Below, in pieces: positions 42,928 to 51,944 of a stretch of 64,000 nucleotides of DNA. The stretch is from Hydrogenimonas urashimensis (GTDB lineage: Bacteria; Campylobacterota; Campylobacteria; Campylobacterales; Hydrogenimonadaceae). Position numbers and translations under genes: made by a program. Under the pieces are notes generated by a model. That model ran no database searches, had not been told where the DNA came from, and saw only the letters and a list, made by a program, of their open reading frames with translations. Within the stretch, counting starts at the first letter, position 1. Each line of letters begins with the position of its first letter. Location of the stretch: NCBI RefSeq assembly GCF_016593255.1, contig NZ_AP023212.1:2024001-2088000 (forward strand). Reading direction: 5' to 3'.

Positions 42928-44121
42928 CTATCCCTTCGCTTCCCTGAGCGCTTTGACGGCGCTGAGGCATAGAATTTTCATGCCGATCGTCAGCGCGTCG
43001 TCGTCCACGTCAAACCGCGTATTGTGCTGCGGAACGCAGGTTCCCTTCTCCTCGTTGCAGACGCCGAGCCGAAAGAAGGCGCCGGGAACGATCTGCAGGT
43101 AGCGGGAGAAGTCCTCCCCGCCCATGACCGGATCCACCAGATCCACGAGTCCTTCTTTTCCCACCACCTCTTCGGCCGCGGCTTTGACGATATCCACCAT
43201 GTGGTCGTTGTTGGTCAGTTCCGGCGGGCCGAATTGGTAGTTGAAGTGGTATTTGGCATCCATGGCGGTACAGATTCCCTTGATCGTCGTCTCCATCATT
43301 TCGGGAATCTTTCTGCGTACCGACTCGTTGACGGTACGGACTGTGCCGGCGACCGTGACGAAGTCGCAGATAATGTTGGGTGCGTTTCCCCCTTCGATTT
43401 TTCCCATGGAGATGACGGCCGGGTGGAGGGGGTCGATGCGCCGGCTGACGATATGGTTGAGGGAGTTGATGACCATGGCCGCCACCAGCACCGCGTCGAT
43501 GCCTTCGTGGGGCCTGGCACCGTGGGCCGTCTTGCCATAGATGTCGAAGCTGAAAGTGTCGGCTGATGCCATCATCACGCCATATTTGTAACCGATCTGA
43601 CCTGTGCGAAGATAGGGGTAGACATGCAGGCCGAAGATGGCGGAGACACCCTCCAGCGCTCCGTCTTCGATCATCTGGTTGCTGCCCCCTTCGAGAATCT
43701 CTTCGGCGGGCTGGAAAATGATGCGCACGTTGCCCGGCAGCTTCTCTTTGATGCGGTTGAGTACCAGGGCGCAGCCAAGAGCCGTGGCGGTATGGGCGTC
43801 ATGGCCGCACGCATGCATGATCCCCTCTTTTTTCGATGCGTAGGGTTTGTCGCTGTTTTCGGGCATCGGGAGCGCGTCCATATCGCCCCGAATGGCGACC
43901 GTGGGAAGAGCGGGATCTTTGACGATGTCAGCCACGAGGCCGTAATGGTTTTCGAACCTTTTGAAAGAGATGCCCTCCGCCTCCAATATGGAACGCAAAA
44001 GGAGGTTGGTCTCTTTCTCTTTACCGGAAAGCTCCGGATTTTGGTGAATATCGTGGCGAATGTTCACGATTCGCTCAAAAAGTGTGTCCACCTCTTTTTT
44101 GATCTGCTCATTGATGCCCAT
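42928..44121 (-). CDS. M20 family amidohydrolase (N-acyl amino acid hydrolase type)
   Basis: 397 residues. Hydrolyses an amide bond of N-acyl amino acids or similar; hippurate hydrolase, aminoacylase and N-acetyl-diaminopimelate deacetylase share this family, so the substrate cannot be fixed from sequence. Metal and catalytic motifs: RGDMDALPM, HACGHDAHTA, FQPAEEILEGG, FGLHVYP, and VMGGEDFSRY. AAGGAG lies 5 nt before ATG 44121. Two nt separate its stop from the HATPase-GNAT start, suggesting one transcript. Confidence 0.9.
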   Translation of the reverse strand: MGINEQIKKEVDTLFERIVNIRHDIHQNPELSGKEKETNLLLRSILEAEGISFKRFENHYGLVADIVKDPALPTVAIRGDMDALPMPENSDKPYASKKEGIMHACGHDAHTATALGCALVLNRIKEKLPGNVRIIFQPAEEILEGGSNQMIEDGALEGVSAIFGLHVYPYLRTGQIGYKYGVMMASADTFSFDIYGKTAHGARPHEGIDAVLVAAMVINSLNHIVSRRIDPLHPAVISMGKIEGGNAPNIICDFVTVAGTVRTVNESVRRKIPEMMETTIKGICTAMDAKYHFNYQFGPPELTNNDHMVDIVKAAAEEVVGKEGLVDLVDPVMGGEDFSRYLQIVPGAFFRLGVCNEEKGTCVPQHNTRFDVDDDALTIGMKILCLSAVKALREAKG

Positions 44122-44211
44122 GATCACTCCTTTCCGATGGAACTTGTCCCATACTCCATCATAGGGCAGAGCAACTTATAATTTCGTTATTTGGCCGGTA
44201 TTGAGTGCGTG

Positions 44212-45219
44212 TCAGGGGAGAAAAAATCTCTTTTCGAGACTCTTTTCGAAAGATTTCGACGCTTGAAGAAGTGCCGCTTTGCGGCTTTTGGATGAGACGC
44301 CTTTGATGGGATATCGCATCCCTTCTTCCACCGTTTTTTCGCCGCCATTGGAAAGTTTCAGGTCGACCGTGCCTTTGACGATGTAAAATCCATGGATTCT
44401 GTCGTAAGAGAGGGTGGGGTCGAGGGCTACACGAAGAGCCCCATTCGGGCAGGGAGGCTTCTGCGTGAGGGCAAAGCCCCGTTGCGCGAGAGCGGCCGCC
44501 ACCGTTTTGGCGAAAGGGAGAAAATCGCTGTTTCGAACCGGCTCGATGCAGAACCGTAAGTGCTCTTTGGCCTCTTTCTCTTTGCGGATGAAAAAGAGTT
44601 TGCGTTCCGTCACGTTTCGATAGAGCGGCTCATAGGCAGGGTCCAGGGCCGCGAGTATCATCAGTTCGGGGAGAATCTTTTCGTACATCTCTTTCAAGCG
44701 TTTTGCCTGTTTGAATCGCGACAGCCCGCTGGCGTCGTTTGGGGCGTTCCAATTCGCTTCGGCTTCTTTGATCTGCCCGGAAACCTCCTTCAGAAGCGAT
44801 TTTGTAAAATCATCGCGATGGATTCCGACCTGGGTGATGTAACGGTTCCAGGCCAGACGTTCGCTTCGCAAGGTTTCATAATGTGTCACAGGCACTTTTT
44901 CGACCGTCGTTTCGATGTCGTAGGTGCTCTCTTTGAAGGTGTGTTCATAGACATCCCGGTGGGAGTATTCCCGCGATCTGTAGGTGGAGGAGACGGTGAC
45001 CCGGATGCGTGCCAGGAGGTTCGAAAGAGCGTGTCGTGTCGCCTCTTCCATCGTTTCTCCTTCGCCGGTGCCGTAGAGCCACTCCCGGTTGTTCGGCGGA
45101 GGGTTGAGATACCACACCGGAGCGGTGAGCGGTTTTCGGGCGGCTCTTTGGTGTGTGTGCTCGGCGCAGCCACCGAAAAAAAAGAGTGCGACAAAGAGGA
45201 AACAGGCGATTTTTTTCAT
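44212..45219 (-). CDS. LPP20-type lipoprotein (large member)
   Basis: 335 residues. Lipobox FGGC (Cys18). Residues about 35-190 resemble the LPP20/FlgP-like fold: WYLNPPPNNREWLYGTGEGE (a typical 'P-x-W ... G-x-G' start), ATRHALSNLLARI, and a conserved ETTVEKVPV region. The C-terminal 140 residues are a further beta-rich part. It overlaps the CsgG-like gene by 4 nt. An outer membrane or periplasmic structural role is likely. Confidence 0.75.
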   Translation of the reverse strand: MKKIACFLFVALFFFGGCAEHTHQRAARKPLTAPVWYLNPPPNNREWLYGTGEGETMEEATRHALSNLLARIRVTVSSTYRSREYSHRDVYEHTFKESTYDIETTVEKVPVTHYETLRSERLAWNRYITQVGIHRDDFTKSLLKEVSGQIKEAEANWNAPNDASGLSRFKQAKRLKEMYEKILPELMILAALDPAYEPLYRNVTERKLFFIRKEKEAKEHLRFCIEPVRNSDFLPFAKTVAAALAQRGFALTQKPPCPNGALRVALDPTLSYDRIHGFYIVKGTVDLKLSNGGEKTVEEGMRYPIKGVSSKSRKAALLQASKSFEKSLEKRFFLP

Positions 45220-46208
45220 TGGTTCATCTGCTTCAGGGCACTCTCTTTCGCACGGATCGACTGTTGGATACGCACAATCGCCGCGTCGATCGTTTCGTTG
45301 GGTTCCGGGCAGTTTCTGTCGGCCAGGAGATAGAGTGAACGCGCCGCTTCGAGCTCTCCTTTTGTCTCCTTCACCACGCCGAGATCGTACGCTGCGACAT
45401 AGCTCTGTTCCCCCGTACTGCGCAGCAGTTCGCCGAGCAGCTGTTCCGCTTTGTCGTAACGGCCGTGTTCGATAAACGTCAGAGCGTTTTTCAGAAGCTT
45501 TTTCTCTTCGGCGGAATAGTCGATGTCCGGTTCCTCCAGAAGTTCGACCTCGTGATAGGTGTAATGGGGCGTCAGGCGCTGAATGAAGTGATCGGCGATT
45601 TCGTTCGCAAGCAGATCGAGCGCTTCACCTTTTGTTGGAATGTGCGTGCTGGAGTCAAAACAGCGGTTCCAGTGTCTGGAGCGTTTCAACGTATCGGCGA
45701 AGAGGACTTCTCCTTTGGCGATGTCCACCAGACGGATATGCGCGGAGACCACGGCGCTTCGCTCCATGCAGGAGACATCGAAGATGTTGTATTCCTTGCA
45801 CTTTTTGTCGAGACATTCGAATCTCTTTTCGGTGTAGTAACTGTCTTCCGCATCCGCAGCGGTGACCGATCCGGTAATGAGCGCGGTGGCACCCAGCAGC
45901 TTCCCGGCCTCGACCACCTGTTCCTCGTCGGCGAGTCCCGACTCCTGCAGACGTAGCTCTTCGAGAATTTTGCTGAGGTCGCCGCGGCTTATGACGGTAA
46001 ACCATGGCTTGCCGTCCACCCTGGCGGCTGCCGCTTTCGTTTCGATTTTTTCCGTCAAGCCGACCGTGTCATGCCTGAATGTGTACACCGCAATCCGCTT
46101 CGCGCCGGCGGCCCGGTCGATCTCGGCCGGCTGCAAAGAGGCGATACGGACCGTTTTCGAGCATCCTGTGAAAACAAGAAACACGAGAGCGAGAGCGACA
46201 AGCTTCAT
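45216..46208 (-). CDS. CsgG/LpoB-like lipoprotein
   Basis: 330 residues. Lipobox FTGC (Cys16). Residues about 35-205 have the CsgG/LpoB-type nucleotide-binding-like fold: KRIAVYTFRHD, FTVISRGDLSKILEELRLQESGLADEE, LLGATALITGSVTAADA and RLVDIAKGEVLFADTL. The C-terminal part (about 240-320) is helical with TPR-like repeats (AAYDLGVVKETKGELEAARSLY). It overlaps both flanking LPP20-type genes by 4 nt. Such sets occur near flagellar FlgO/FlgP/FlgT or cell-wall synthase activators; which applies here is open. Confidence 0.78.
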   Translation of the reverse strand: MKLVALALVFLVFTGCSKTVRIASLQPAEIDRAAGAKRIAVYTFRHDTVGLTEKIETKAAAARVDGKPWFTVISRGDLSKILEELRLQESGLADEEQVVEAGKLLGATALITGSVTAADAEDSYYTEKRFECLDKKCKEYNIFDVSCMERSAVVSAHIRLVDIAKGEVLFADTLKRSRHWNRCFDSSTHIPTKGEALDLLANEIADHFIQRLTPHYTYHEVELLEEPDIDYSAEEKKLLKNALTFIEHGRYDKAEQLLGELLRSTGEQSYVAAYDLGVVKETKGELEAARSLYLLADRNCPEPNETIDAAIVRIQQSIRAKESALKQMNQ

Positions 46209-46786
46209 CGATTTTCTGGGAACTCTTTATCAAGCTCTTTGAGCGCCTGTTTGGCCTGGAACTGCTGCCAGAGCGCATCGTTGTTTTTGTAGCTGCTGAT
46301 GATCGCCTGGCGGGCGGCTTCGTCCACACTCTTTTTGTCCACTTTCACAAGCACATAGATCGAGCCGTCTTCGGGATGCTCCCAGTAGGCGGCCTGCTGT
46401 GAATCGTGAAGGGTTACGCGGGAGACCTGTTTCGAAACGTTTTCGACGACACGTTCCACCGTCTCTTGTTCACCGACCCCTGTCGATCGGGCGAACTGTG
46501 TGGTTCTGGCTTTCACATCCAGAATGATCTGATGGGCCAGATTGGAGCGGGCATCGGCCAGTGCTTCTTTGCGGGCGAAACCGAAACCGAGTTTGCCGAT
46601 CTGCGCCGTACCGACCGCCGCATAGTATGCATCGTCATGATGCAGTCCGCATACCCATTTGGGTGCCTCTTTGCCATGGATCGTACATTCGCTCTGAATC
46701 TGTTCCGGTTCGGGTTTTTTGGAACTGCATCCGGCAAAAAATGCCAGAACGATCATGGTGGCGATTAATGGTTTGGCATAACGCAT
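46205..46786 (-). CDS. LPP20-type lipoprotein
   Basis: 193 residues. Lipobox FAGC (Cys20). LPP20 features: APKWVCGLHHDDAYYAAVGTAQ, ARKEALADARSNLAHQI and the C-terminal VDKKSVDEAARQAI. The last 25 residues (DALWQQFQAKQALKELDKEF) resemble the end of the small lipoprotein encoded just upstream. It overlaps the CsgG-like gene. Confidence 0.85.
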   Translation of the reverse strand: MRYAKPLIATMIVLAFFAGCSSKKPEPEQIQSECTIHGKEAPKWVCGLHHDDAYYAAVGTAQIGKLGFGFARKEALADARSNLAHQIILDVKARTTQFARSTGVGEQETVERVVENVSKQVSRVTLHDSQQAAYWEHPEDGSIYVLVKVDKKSVDEAARQAIISSYKNNDALWQQFQAKQALKELDKEFPENR

Positions 46787-46801
46787 CGTTTCTCTCCTTT
46801 G

Positions 46802-46969
46802 TTATTTTGAAAATTCTCTATCCAGCGAATCGAGTGCATCGTGTGCCTGTTTCTGCTGGTACTGCGCGTCCTTGTTTTTATATGCGGGCAACGGCTCTTT
46901 GGAACCGCAGCCGCCAAAAAGAGAGAGTGCCAGGATCGTATACACTATCGTCCGAGCCCACCTTGTCAT
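46802..46969 (-). CDS. 55-residue lipoprotein, mini-relative of the LPP20 protein
   Basis: A small reading frame that is easily missed. ATG 46969 has an excellent GAGGAGG four nt upstream. The product has a basic N-terminus, a hydrophobic stretch, lipobox FGGC (Cys21), and a short mature tail with NKDAQYQQKQAHDALDSLD, which aligns with the C-terminus of the LPP20 protein downstream (NNDALWQQFQAKQALKELD). It is the first gene of the lipoprotein cassette, 15 nt before the next start. Probably an outer membrane anchor that packs with the same partner as the LPP20 tail. Confidence 0.72.
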   Translation of the reverse strand: MTRWARTIVYTILALSLFGGCGSKEPLPAYKNKDAQYQQKQAHDALDSLDREFSK

Positions 46970-47044
46970 GCATCCTCCTCTTTCGTTTCAACCGATTTTA
47001 ACATATTCGTTATAAACCGATTGTGGAGGTGTTGCCGATATGGG

Positions 47045-47050
47045 TATAAT
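47045..47050 (+). promoter_or_regulatory. -10 box close to the asparaginase-like start
   Basis: TATAAT ends 7 nt before ATG 47058; TTGTGG at 47021-47026 is a possible -35 with 18-nt spacing. The mRNA would be leaderless or nearly so, which fits the lack of a ribosome site. Confidence 0.45.
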
Positions 47051-47057
47051 CTCTTTT

Positions 47058-47564
47058 ATGGAAAGAGTACGGATTATCAATACGGGCGGGACCTTCAACA
47101 AGCGGTACGATCCGGTGGCCGGCCGGCTTTTCGTTCCGGCGGACGACCGGGCGGTGGAAGCGGCGCTGGCCTCTTTGCGAGCCAACCGGACGTTGTTTCT
47201 TGGCGGAGCGATCTACAAGGACAGTCTGGAGATGGACGATGCCGACCGTGATCTGCTGTGCGAAATGGCCGCGGAAACGAAAGAGGATGCCATCGTCATC
47301 GTCCACGGCACCGACACGATGAAAAAAAGCGCCGAAGCGCTGGCCGGATGGCCGGGAGTCGCCGGGAAGAAGCGGGTGGTGCTGACAGGGGCGATGGTCC
47401 CTTTTTCGATCGATCCTACCGAAGCGACGGCCAATCTCGTCTCGGCCGTGACGGCGGCGGGATTTCTCGACCCCGGGGTCTACATCGCGATGCACGGATT
47501 GGTGCTTCCATGGCGGAAGATACGGAAAAACCGTGAAGCGGGACGTTTCGAAAGGGTCGAGTGA
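47058..47564 (+). CDS. Short asparaginase-like protein (N-terminal domain only)
   Basis: 168 residues, about half the length of type I/II L-asparaginases. It keeps the N-terminal catalytic domain: RIINTGGTFNKRYDP (nucleophile Thr in TGGT), VHGTDTMKKSA (second Thr, Asp and Lys) and VLTGAMVPF. The C-terminal domain is absent, as in a short Campylobacterota family; activity as a true asparaginase is uncertain. ATG 47058 lacks a good ribosome site. Its stop overlaps the addB start (TGATG). Confidence 0.75.
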   Translation: MERVRIINTGGTFNKRYDPVAGRLFVPADDRAVEAALASLRANRTLFLGGAIYKDSLEMDDADRDLLCEMAAETKEDAIVIVHGTDTMKKSAEALAGWPGVAGKKRVVLTGAMVPFSIDPTEATANLVSAVTAAGFLDPGVYIAMHGLVLPWRKIRKNREAGRFERVE

Positions 47565-49840
47565 TGGAGTGCATCGTCTTTTCGACCCACCGCCGGATAC
47601 GCGATTTTGTGGCGGCGCACGACAATACGCTGCTGCCGAAACTCTACACGATGGATGAATTTCTGCGGCGGACGGTCGTGGTGCCGGGCCGGGTGTTCGT
47701 GGATGAAGCGAGCCGGGTGCTCTACCTCTACCGGGCCATCGAAACCCTCGACATTTCCCGGCTCGGCTTCGATAAAAATTTTCTGAGCTTCGTAAAAAAT
47801 TCGGAGTTCGTCTTCCGTTTTTTCGAGGAGCTTCATGCCGAACAGGTGCCGATCGAAAAACTCAAAGAGGTCGATCTTTATGCCGAATACGAGGAGCATC
47901 TGCAGATTCTGCAGGCGATTTTCCAACGGTACACGACCCTGTTGGAGAAAGAGGGGCTCGTGGACAGGGCGGCGGTTGGCGCCTATCGGCTCAATGAAAA
48001 ATTTCTGAGGCAGTTTGAGCGGATCGACATCCATGTCGACGGCTATCTGAGCCGGTTCGAGACGGGGGTGCTGGAGCGGATCGAAACGCCTCTGTTCCTC
48101 CATTTCGTCACCACCCCTTTCAATAGCAAGCTGATTGAACGTCTCGGTCTTGAAGAATCTGTGGCGACGAACCGGCGCTGCACCCTCGACTGGCGGCGAA
48201 AAGTGATCGTCGAAGAGGAGAGGCTTCCGGCGCTTCGAAGCGATGCGATCGATCTGGCCGCTTTCGAAGAGCGGATTGACCAGGTGGCTTACGTGCTTCG
48301 GAAGGTGGAGGCTTTTATCGAAGCGGGCGCCGACCCCGACCGGGTCGCCGTCATTCTGCCCGACGAGGATTTTGCCGAATATCTGAAGCTTTTCGATCCG
48401 CTGAAGAATTTCAATTTCGCCATGGGGACCCCCTTTGTACAGAGCCGCTACTATCGCAGGCTGGCGGATCTTTATGATGCCCTTGCGGACCGGAGTGCAA
48501 GCGCGAAGGAGAAAATGGCCAAAGACGAGCTGACGGAAGCTTTTTCACGGGTGAGTGATTTTACGTCGTTTCTGGCGTTTCTGCAGGAGGTTCCGATGCG
48601 GCCTCAGGAGCTGGAAGCGATCGACGAGGCGCTCTTTTCGTTCAAAAAGTTCGGCCCGCTTCTTGGGCACGCCACCCCCCTGCAGCTGCTGCACACGTGG
48701 CTTCAGCGTCTCGAACCGCTCTCTTTGGACGATGTGGGAGGCGGCAGGATCACGGTGATGGGGCTTCTGGAGAGCCGGGGAAAAACTTTCGACGGCGTGG
48801 TGATCGTCGACTTCAACGAGGAGGTGGTGCCCAAGGTGAGCGAAAAAGACCTCTTTCTCAACAGTGCCATCCGCCGCCATGCCGGCATGCCGACACGAAA
48901 GGACAAGGAGAATCTCCAGAAAAACTACTACTACCGACTTCTTCAAAACAGCGGGCGGGCGGCCCTGTGCTGCGTCAGAAACGAAGAGAGCCTGCCAAGC
49001 CGGTTTCTGGCGGAGCTGGGGCTGGGCGATCCTACGGTGGAGAATGGCCGCTATCGTGCCATTATCGCTCCACGCTCCACATCGCCTGTGAGGTACGCTG
49101 CCCCGCTATCAGGACCCAACCCGTTTAGAAGTAAACCGGAGCTGACACCGACGAAACTCAAAGACTGGCTGGAGTGTCCCCGGCGTTTCCACTACCGCTA
49201 TCTGCTGGAAATCAGGTCGGAGCGCGAGGAGGAGAAGGTGGTGGGCACACTGATACACGAGGCCCTCGAAGCGGCCGCGCTGAGCAAAACGGAGCTTCTC
49301 TCGCCCGAGGGCTATTTCGAATTTCTGATCGATCACATCTACCGCGGCAGCAGGGATATTCTGCAGCGTTTCGAAATCTCGCTGACCTGGGAGGAGCGGC
49401 TCGAGCGGTTCTGCCGGGCCGATTACGACGAACTGCTCTCCTTTCATCAGGTGGCGCTGGAGGAGTGGATCGAAGTGACCTACGGCGGTTTCAGGCTCTC
49501 AAGCCGGGCCGACCGCATCGATCTGGGGGAGGATGTGGTCCGCCTCATCGATTACAAAACGACGAAACATCTGGACAAAACACTCTCCGATGCCAACGAC
49601 TTCCAGCTTCTTTTCTACTGGCTCTGGGCGAAAGAGACGTTTCCCGGGCATCGGGTCGAAGCGATCTACTACGACCTTTACAACGTAAAAAAGCAGAAGA
49701 TCGATCTGCACGGGAAGGCGGAGGAGCTCGACAGAGTGCTGGCAGTGCTCAATGAGCGTGAAACTTTCGACTACCCGATGACCGACGATTTGAAAATGTG
49801 CAGATACTGTGATTACAAAACAGCGTGCGGAAGAGAATAG
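47564..49840 (+). CDS. addB: AddB-like helicase/nuclease subunit
   Basis: Subunit of the AddAB double-strand break repair complex, working with AddA (51945) to resect ends for RecA. 758 residues, shorter than Bacillus AddB. The N-terminal part lacks a recognisable Walker A. The C-terminal nuclease has ECPRRFHYRYLL (first Cys), GTLIHEALE, SSRADRIDLGEDVVRLIDYKTTK (PD-(D/E)XK, quoted only by its core RADRIDL and IDYKT), and the final CRYCDYKTAC. These four Cys would hold the AddB [4Fe-4S] cluster. The gene is separated from addA by a PilZ-type protein gene. Confidence 0.88.
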   Translation: MECIVFSTHRRIRDFVAAHDNTLLPKLYTMDEFLRRTVVVPGRVFVDEASRVLYLYRAIETLDISRLGFDKNFLSFVKNSEFVFRFFEELHAEQVPIEKLKEVDLYAEYEEHLQILQAIFQRYTTLLEKEGLVDRAAVGAYRLNEKFLRQFERIDIHVDGYLSRFETGVLERIETPLFLHFVTTPFNSKLIERLGLEESVATNRRCTLDWRRKVIVEEERLPALRSDAIDLAAFEERIDQVAYVLRKVEAFIEAGADPDRVAVILPDEDFAEYLKLFDPLKNFNFAMGTPFVQSRYYRRLADLYDALADRSASAKEKMAKDELTEAFSRVSDFTSFLAFLQEVPMRPQELEAIDEALFSFKKFGPLLGHATPLQLLHTWLQRLEPLSLDDVGGGRITVMGLLESRGKTFDGVVIVDFNEEVVPKVSEKDLFLNSAIRRHAGMPTRKDKENLQKNYYYRLLQNSGRAALCCVRNEESLPSRFLAELGLGDPTVENGRYRAIIAPRSTSPVRYAAPLSGPNPFRSKPELTPTKLKDWLECPRRFHYRYLLEIRSEREEEKVVGTLIHEALEAAALSKTELLSPEGYFEFLIDHIYRGSRDILQRFEISLTWEERLERFCRADYDELLSFHQVALEEWIEVTYGGFRLSSRADRIDLGEDVVRLIDYKTTKHLDKTLSDANDFQLLFYWLWAKETFPGHRVEAIYYDLYNVKKQKIDLHGKAEELDRVLAVLNERETFDYPMTDDLKMCRYCDYKTACGRE

Positions 49841-49872
49841 AAGATGTGAAAAACGGTTTAAATTTCATTGGA

Positions 49873-49878
49873 TATAAT
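49873..49878 (+). promoter_or_regulatory. -10 box upstream of the PilZ-type gene
   Basis: TATAAT 53 nt before ATG 49931, suggesting the gene can be transcribed separately from addB. Confidence 0.45.
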
Positions 49879-49930
49879 ATCGCAATGTGGTTTGCAAAAC
49901 ATTGCCACAAATTCGAGTCAGAGCGATACA

Positions 49931-51808
49931 ATGCATAATGAAAATTTTCTGAAGCGCTTCAAACTTTTCAGGGTCCTGGTCGTGGCGCCGAAAGAGGGAG
50001 AGTTTTTCAGGTGGTGCCGTGATTTCGATGACCATTGCGGTCTTTGCACCTACGAAGAGCTTGGGGAGTGCGGCTCGGGCGGTCCACCCCATCTCGTTCT
50101 TTTGCAGACTGACGGAGAAGGGAACGATTTTTTAAAACGCAAGGAGGCGATGGAGCGTCTTCGGAAATTGCGTTACTGGCAACTGATACTTTTTGCCAAG
50201 GACCCGGAACGCCCGGAAGTTCAACGGTTCGCGATCGACCATCACGCTTTCGGTCTTCATCCGCTTCCGGCCTCCAGGGAAGATGTGATGAAGGCGGTGG
50301 CAGAGGTGCTACCGGCCCTGATGGAGAGGATGCAGGAGCAGACACGCAGCATCCAGTTGCAGAAAATCGTCGATATGGGGGCCGCGCAGGTGCTTGCGGG
50401 GGCGGGCGGGAAGCCTCTTTTTGCAAACACGGCGGCGAAACGGCTTTTTGGCGTACCCGATGCGGCACACCTCGCGGAGAGTATCTGGCACACACTCTCC
50501 CCTGCCGATTTTCCACGGAAGGAAGGAGACGTCCGGCTGATCCCTTTCCGTGACAAAAGAGTGCTGGTCGCCCTGTCGGGAAATGGGGAAAAAGAGCATC
50601 TGTATACTTTCATCCCCCTGGATGACCGCATGGATGTGCAATCTGGCACTTTCGTTTCGAGAATCGGGTTTGTCGACACGCTCAAGGACAAAATGGCGCA
50701 GCGTATCGGCTCCGACGAACCGCTTGCCCTTCTTGCCGTGCGCATAAGCAATCTGCACAGTATCGTCGAAAATTTCGGATGGAGCGTTTCACACAGTGTC
50801 GTCAAATCGTTCGGTGAAATGATGTGTACCCATTTCCAGCCCGTGGAGTCCTGTGGCGTCTGGCACAAGGATATGCCGGCTCTGCTTTTTACGGGAGATG
50901 CCGCCACGGGCCTGAAAGAGCGGCTGGAGCGTTTCGTGGCGGAGATCAAAATTTTCGAATTCGAGCAGAATATTACGCTCACGGCCGATTTTGTCCTGAT
51001 CGATGTTCACGACGAAGATCTCAACGCATTGATCAATCTTGTCGAAAAGTTCTACACGGGGCAGCTTTCGGTCGCCGATACGAAAGGATTCTCCTGTTAC
51101 AGGAGCGGCACGGGCCAGGAAGTCCGCAAGGAGGAGGATCTGCTGATGCAGTTTTTCACCAATATCATGGCCAATCGGCTTCCTGTCAAACTGCTCAACA
51201 TCTACAAGGGGCTTCCCATCTCCACTCCGACACGCATACTGAAAGTCGAAGAGGGAAAGATTGTCGTCAAAACCGAAAAAATCCAGAAATTCGTCATGCG
51301 GGAAGAGAGACGGGTTGTTTTTCAGTCTCCCCATCTGCCGGGGGATATCGAGGCGGAAGTGCACATGACCGATGCCCAGCGGCCTCTGGCGATATTGAAA
51401 AAGGTGAAGATGATGCACACTTCCATCAACAACCGCAAACATACGCGCGTTAATGTGACTTCACGCCTTCCTGTATCGCTCAAAGTAGGAAAGAACCATT
51501 ACAGTGGCTTTGTCCACGACATTTCGATCAACTCCATCGCCCTCTTTTTCAACGCCGGCAAATTCGCGGAGAACGAACTGCGGCAGAAGCGTGCCGATCT
51601 CTCCTTCAAGCTGCCGTGGGAAAATGAAGAAGGTTTCGTCAATATCGCGGTTCCCGGAGAAATCCTCTTCAACCGTGAAGAAAACGGGTATCACAAACTG
51701 GTCGTGATTCTCGAGCCCAGCGATGTGAATGAAAGCTATATCTTCGACTATATCTACAAGCGGCAGAAAGAGCTGATTAGGGAGATCAAAGAACGGATAG
51801 GCTCCTGA
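49931..51808 (+). CDS. Receiver-like/PAS/degenerate GGDEF-PilZ protein
   Basis: 625 residues, cytoplasmic. A receiver-like N-terminal part (about 12-130) without clear phospho-Asp, then a PAS-like region (about 150-240, GAAQVLAGAGGKPLFANTAA). A degenerate GGDEF-like domain (about 250-390) follows, with VWHKDMPALLF where GGDEF would be. A C-terminal PilZ-like domain (about 500-615) has RKHTRVNV and VHDISINSIAL, the arginine and D-x-S-x-x-G/S type c-di-GMP contacts, though the last Gly is replaced. A c-di-GMP effector role is likely; partner unknown. It sits between addB and addA. Confidence 0.75.
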   Translation: MHNENFLKRFKLFRVLVVAPKEGEFFRWCRDFDDHCGLCTYEELGECGSGGPPHLVLLQTDGEGNDFLKRKEAMERLRKLRYWQLILFAKDPERPEVQRFAIDHHAFGLHPLPASREDVMKAVAEVLPALMERMQEQTRSIQLQKIVDMGAAQVLAGAGGKPLFANTAAKRLFGVPDAAHLAESIWHTLSPADFPRKEGDVRLIPFRDKRVLVALSGNGEKEHLYTFIPLDDRMDVQSGTFVSRIGFVDTLKDKMAQRIGSDEPLALLAVRISNLHSIVENFGWSVSHSVVKSFGEMMCTHFQPVESCGVWHKDMPALLFTGDAATGLKERLERFVAEIKIFEFEQNITLTADFVLIDVHDEDLNALINLVEKFYTGQLSVADTKGFSCYRSGTGQEVRKEEDLLMQFFTNIMANRLPVKLLNIYKGLPISTPTRILKVEEGKIVVKTEKIQKFVMREERRVVFQSPHLPGDIEAEVHMTDAQRPLAILKKVKMMHTSINNRKHTRVNVTSRLPVSLKVGKNHYSGFVHDISINSIALFFNAGKFAENELRQKRADLSFKLPWENEEGFVNIAVPGEILFNREENGYHKLVVILEPSDVNESYIFDYIYKRQKELIREIKERIGS

Positions 51809-51944
51809 AGGATTGCCTTCCGATGGTATCGGGCATACAGACCATCCGAAACGGCGCGCTCCCTTTTCGACGAAGCCGCCGCGCGCGTTCTCGTTTGATG
51901 GATGGTAGTGTATACTGTGTAATATCAATTACCAAGGAATGGGT

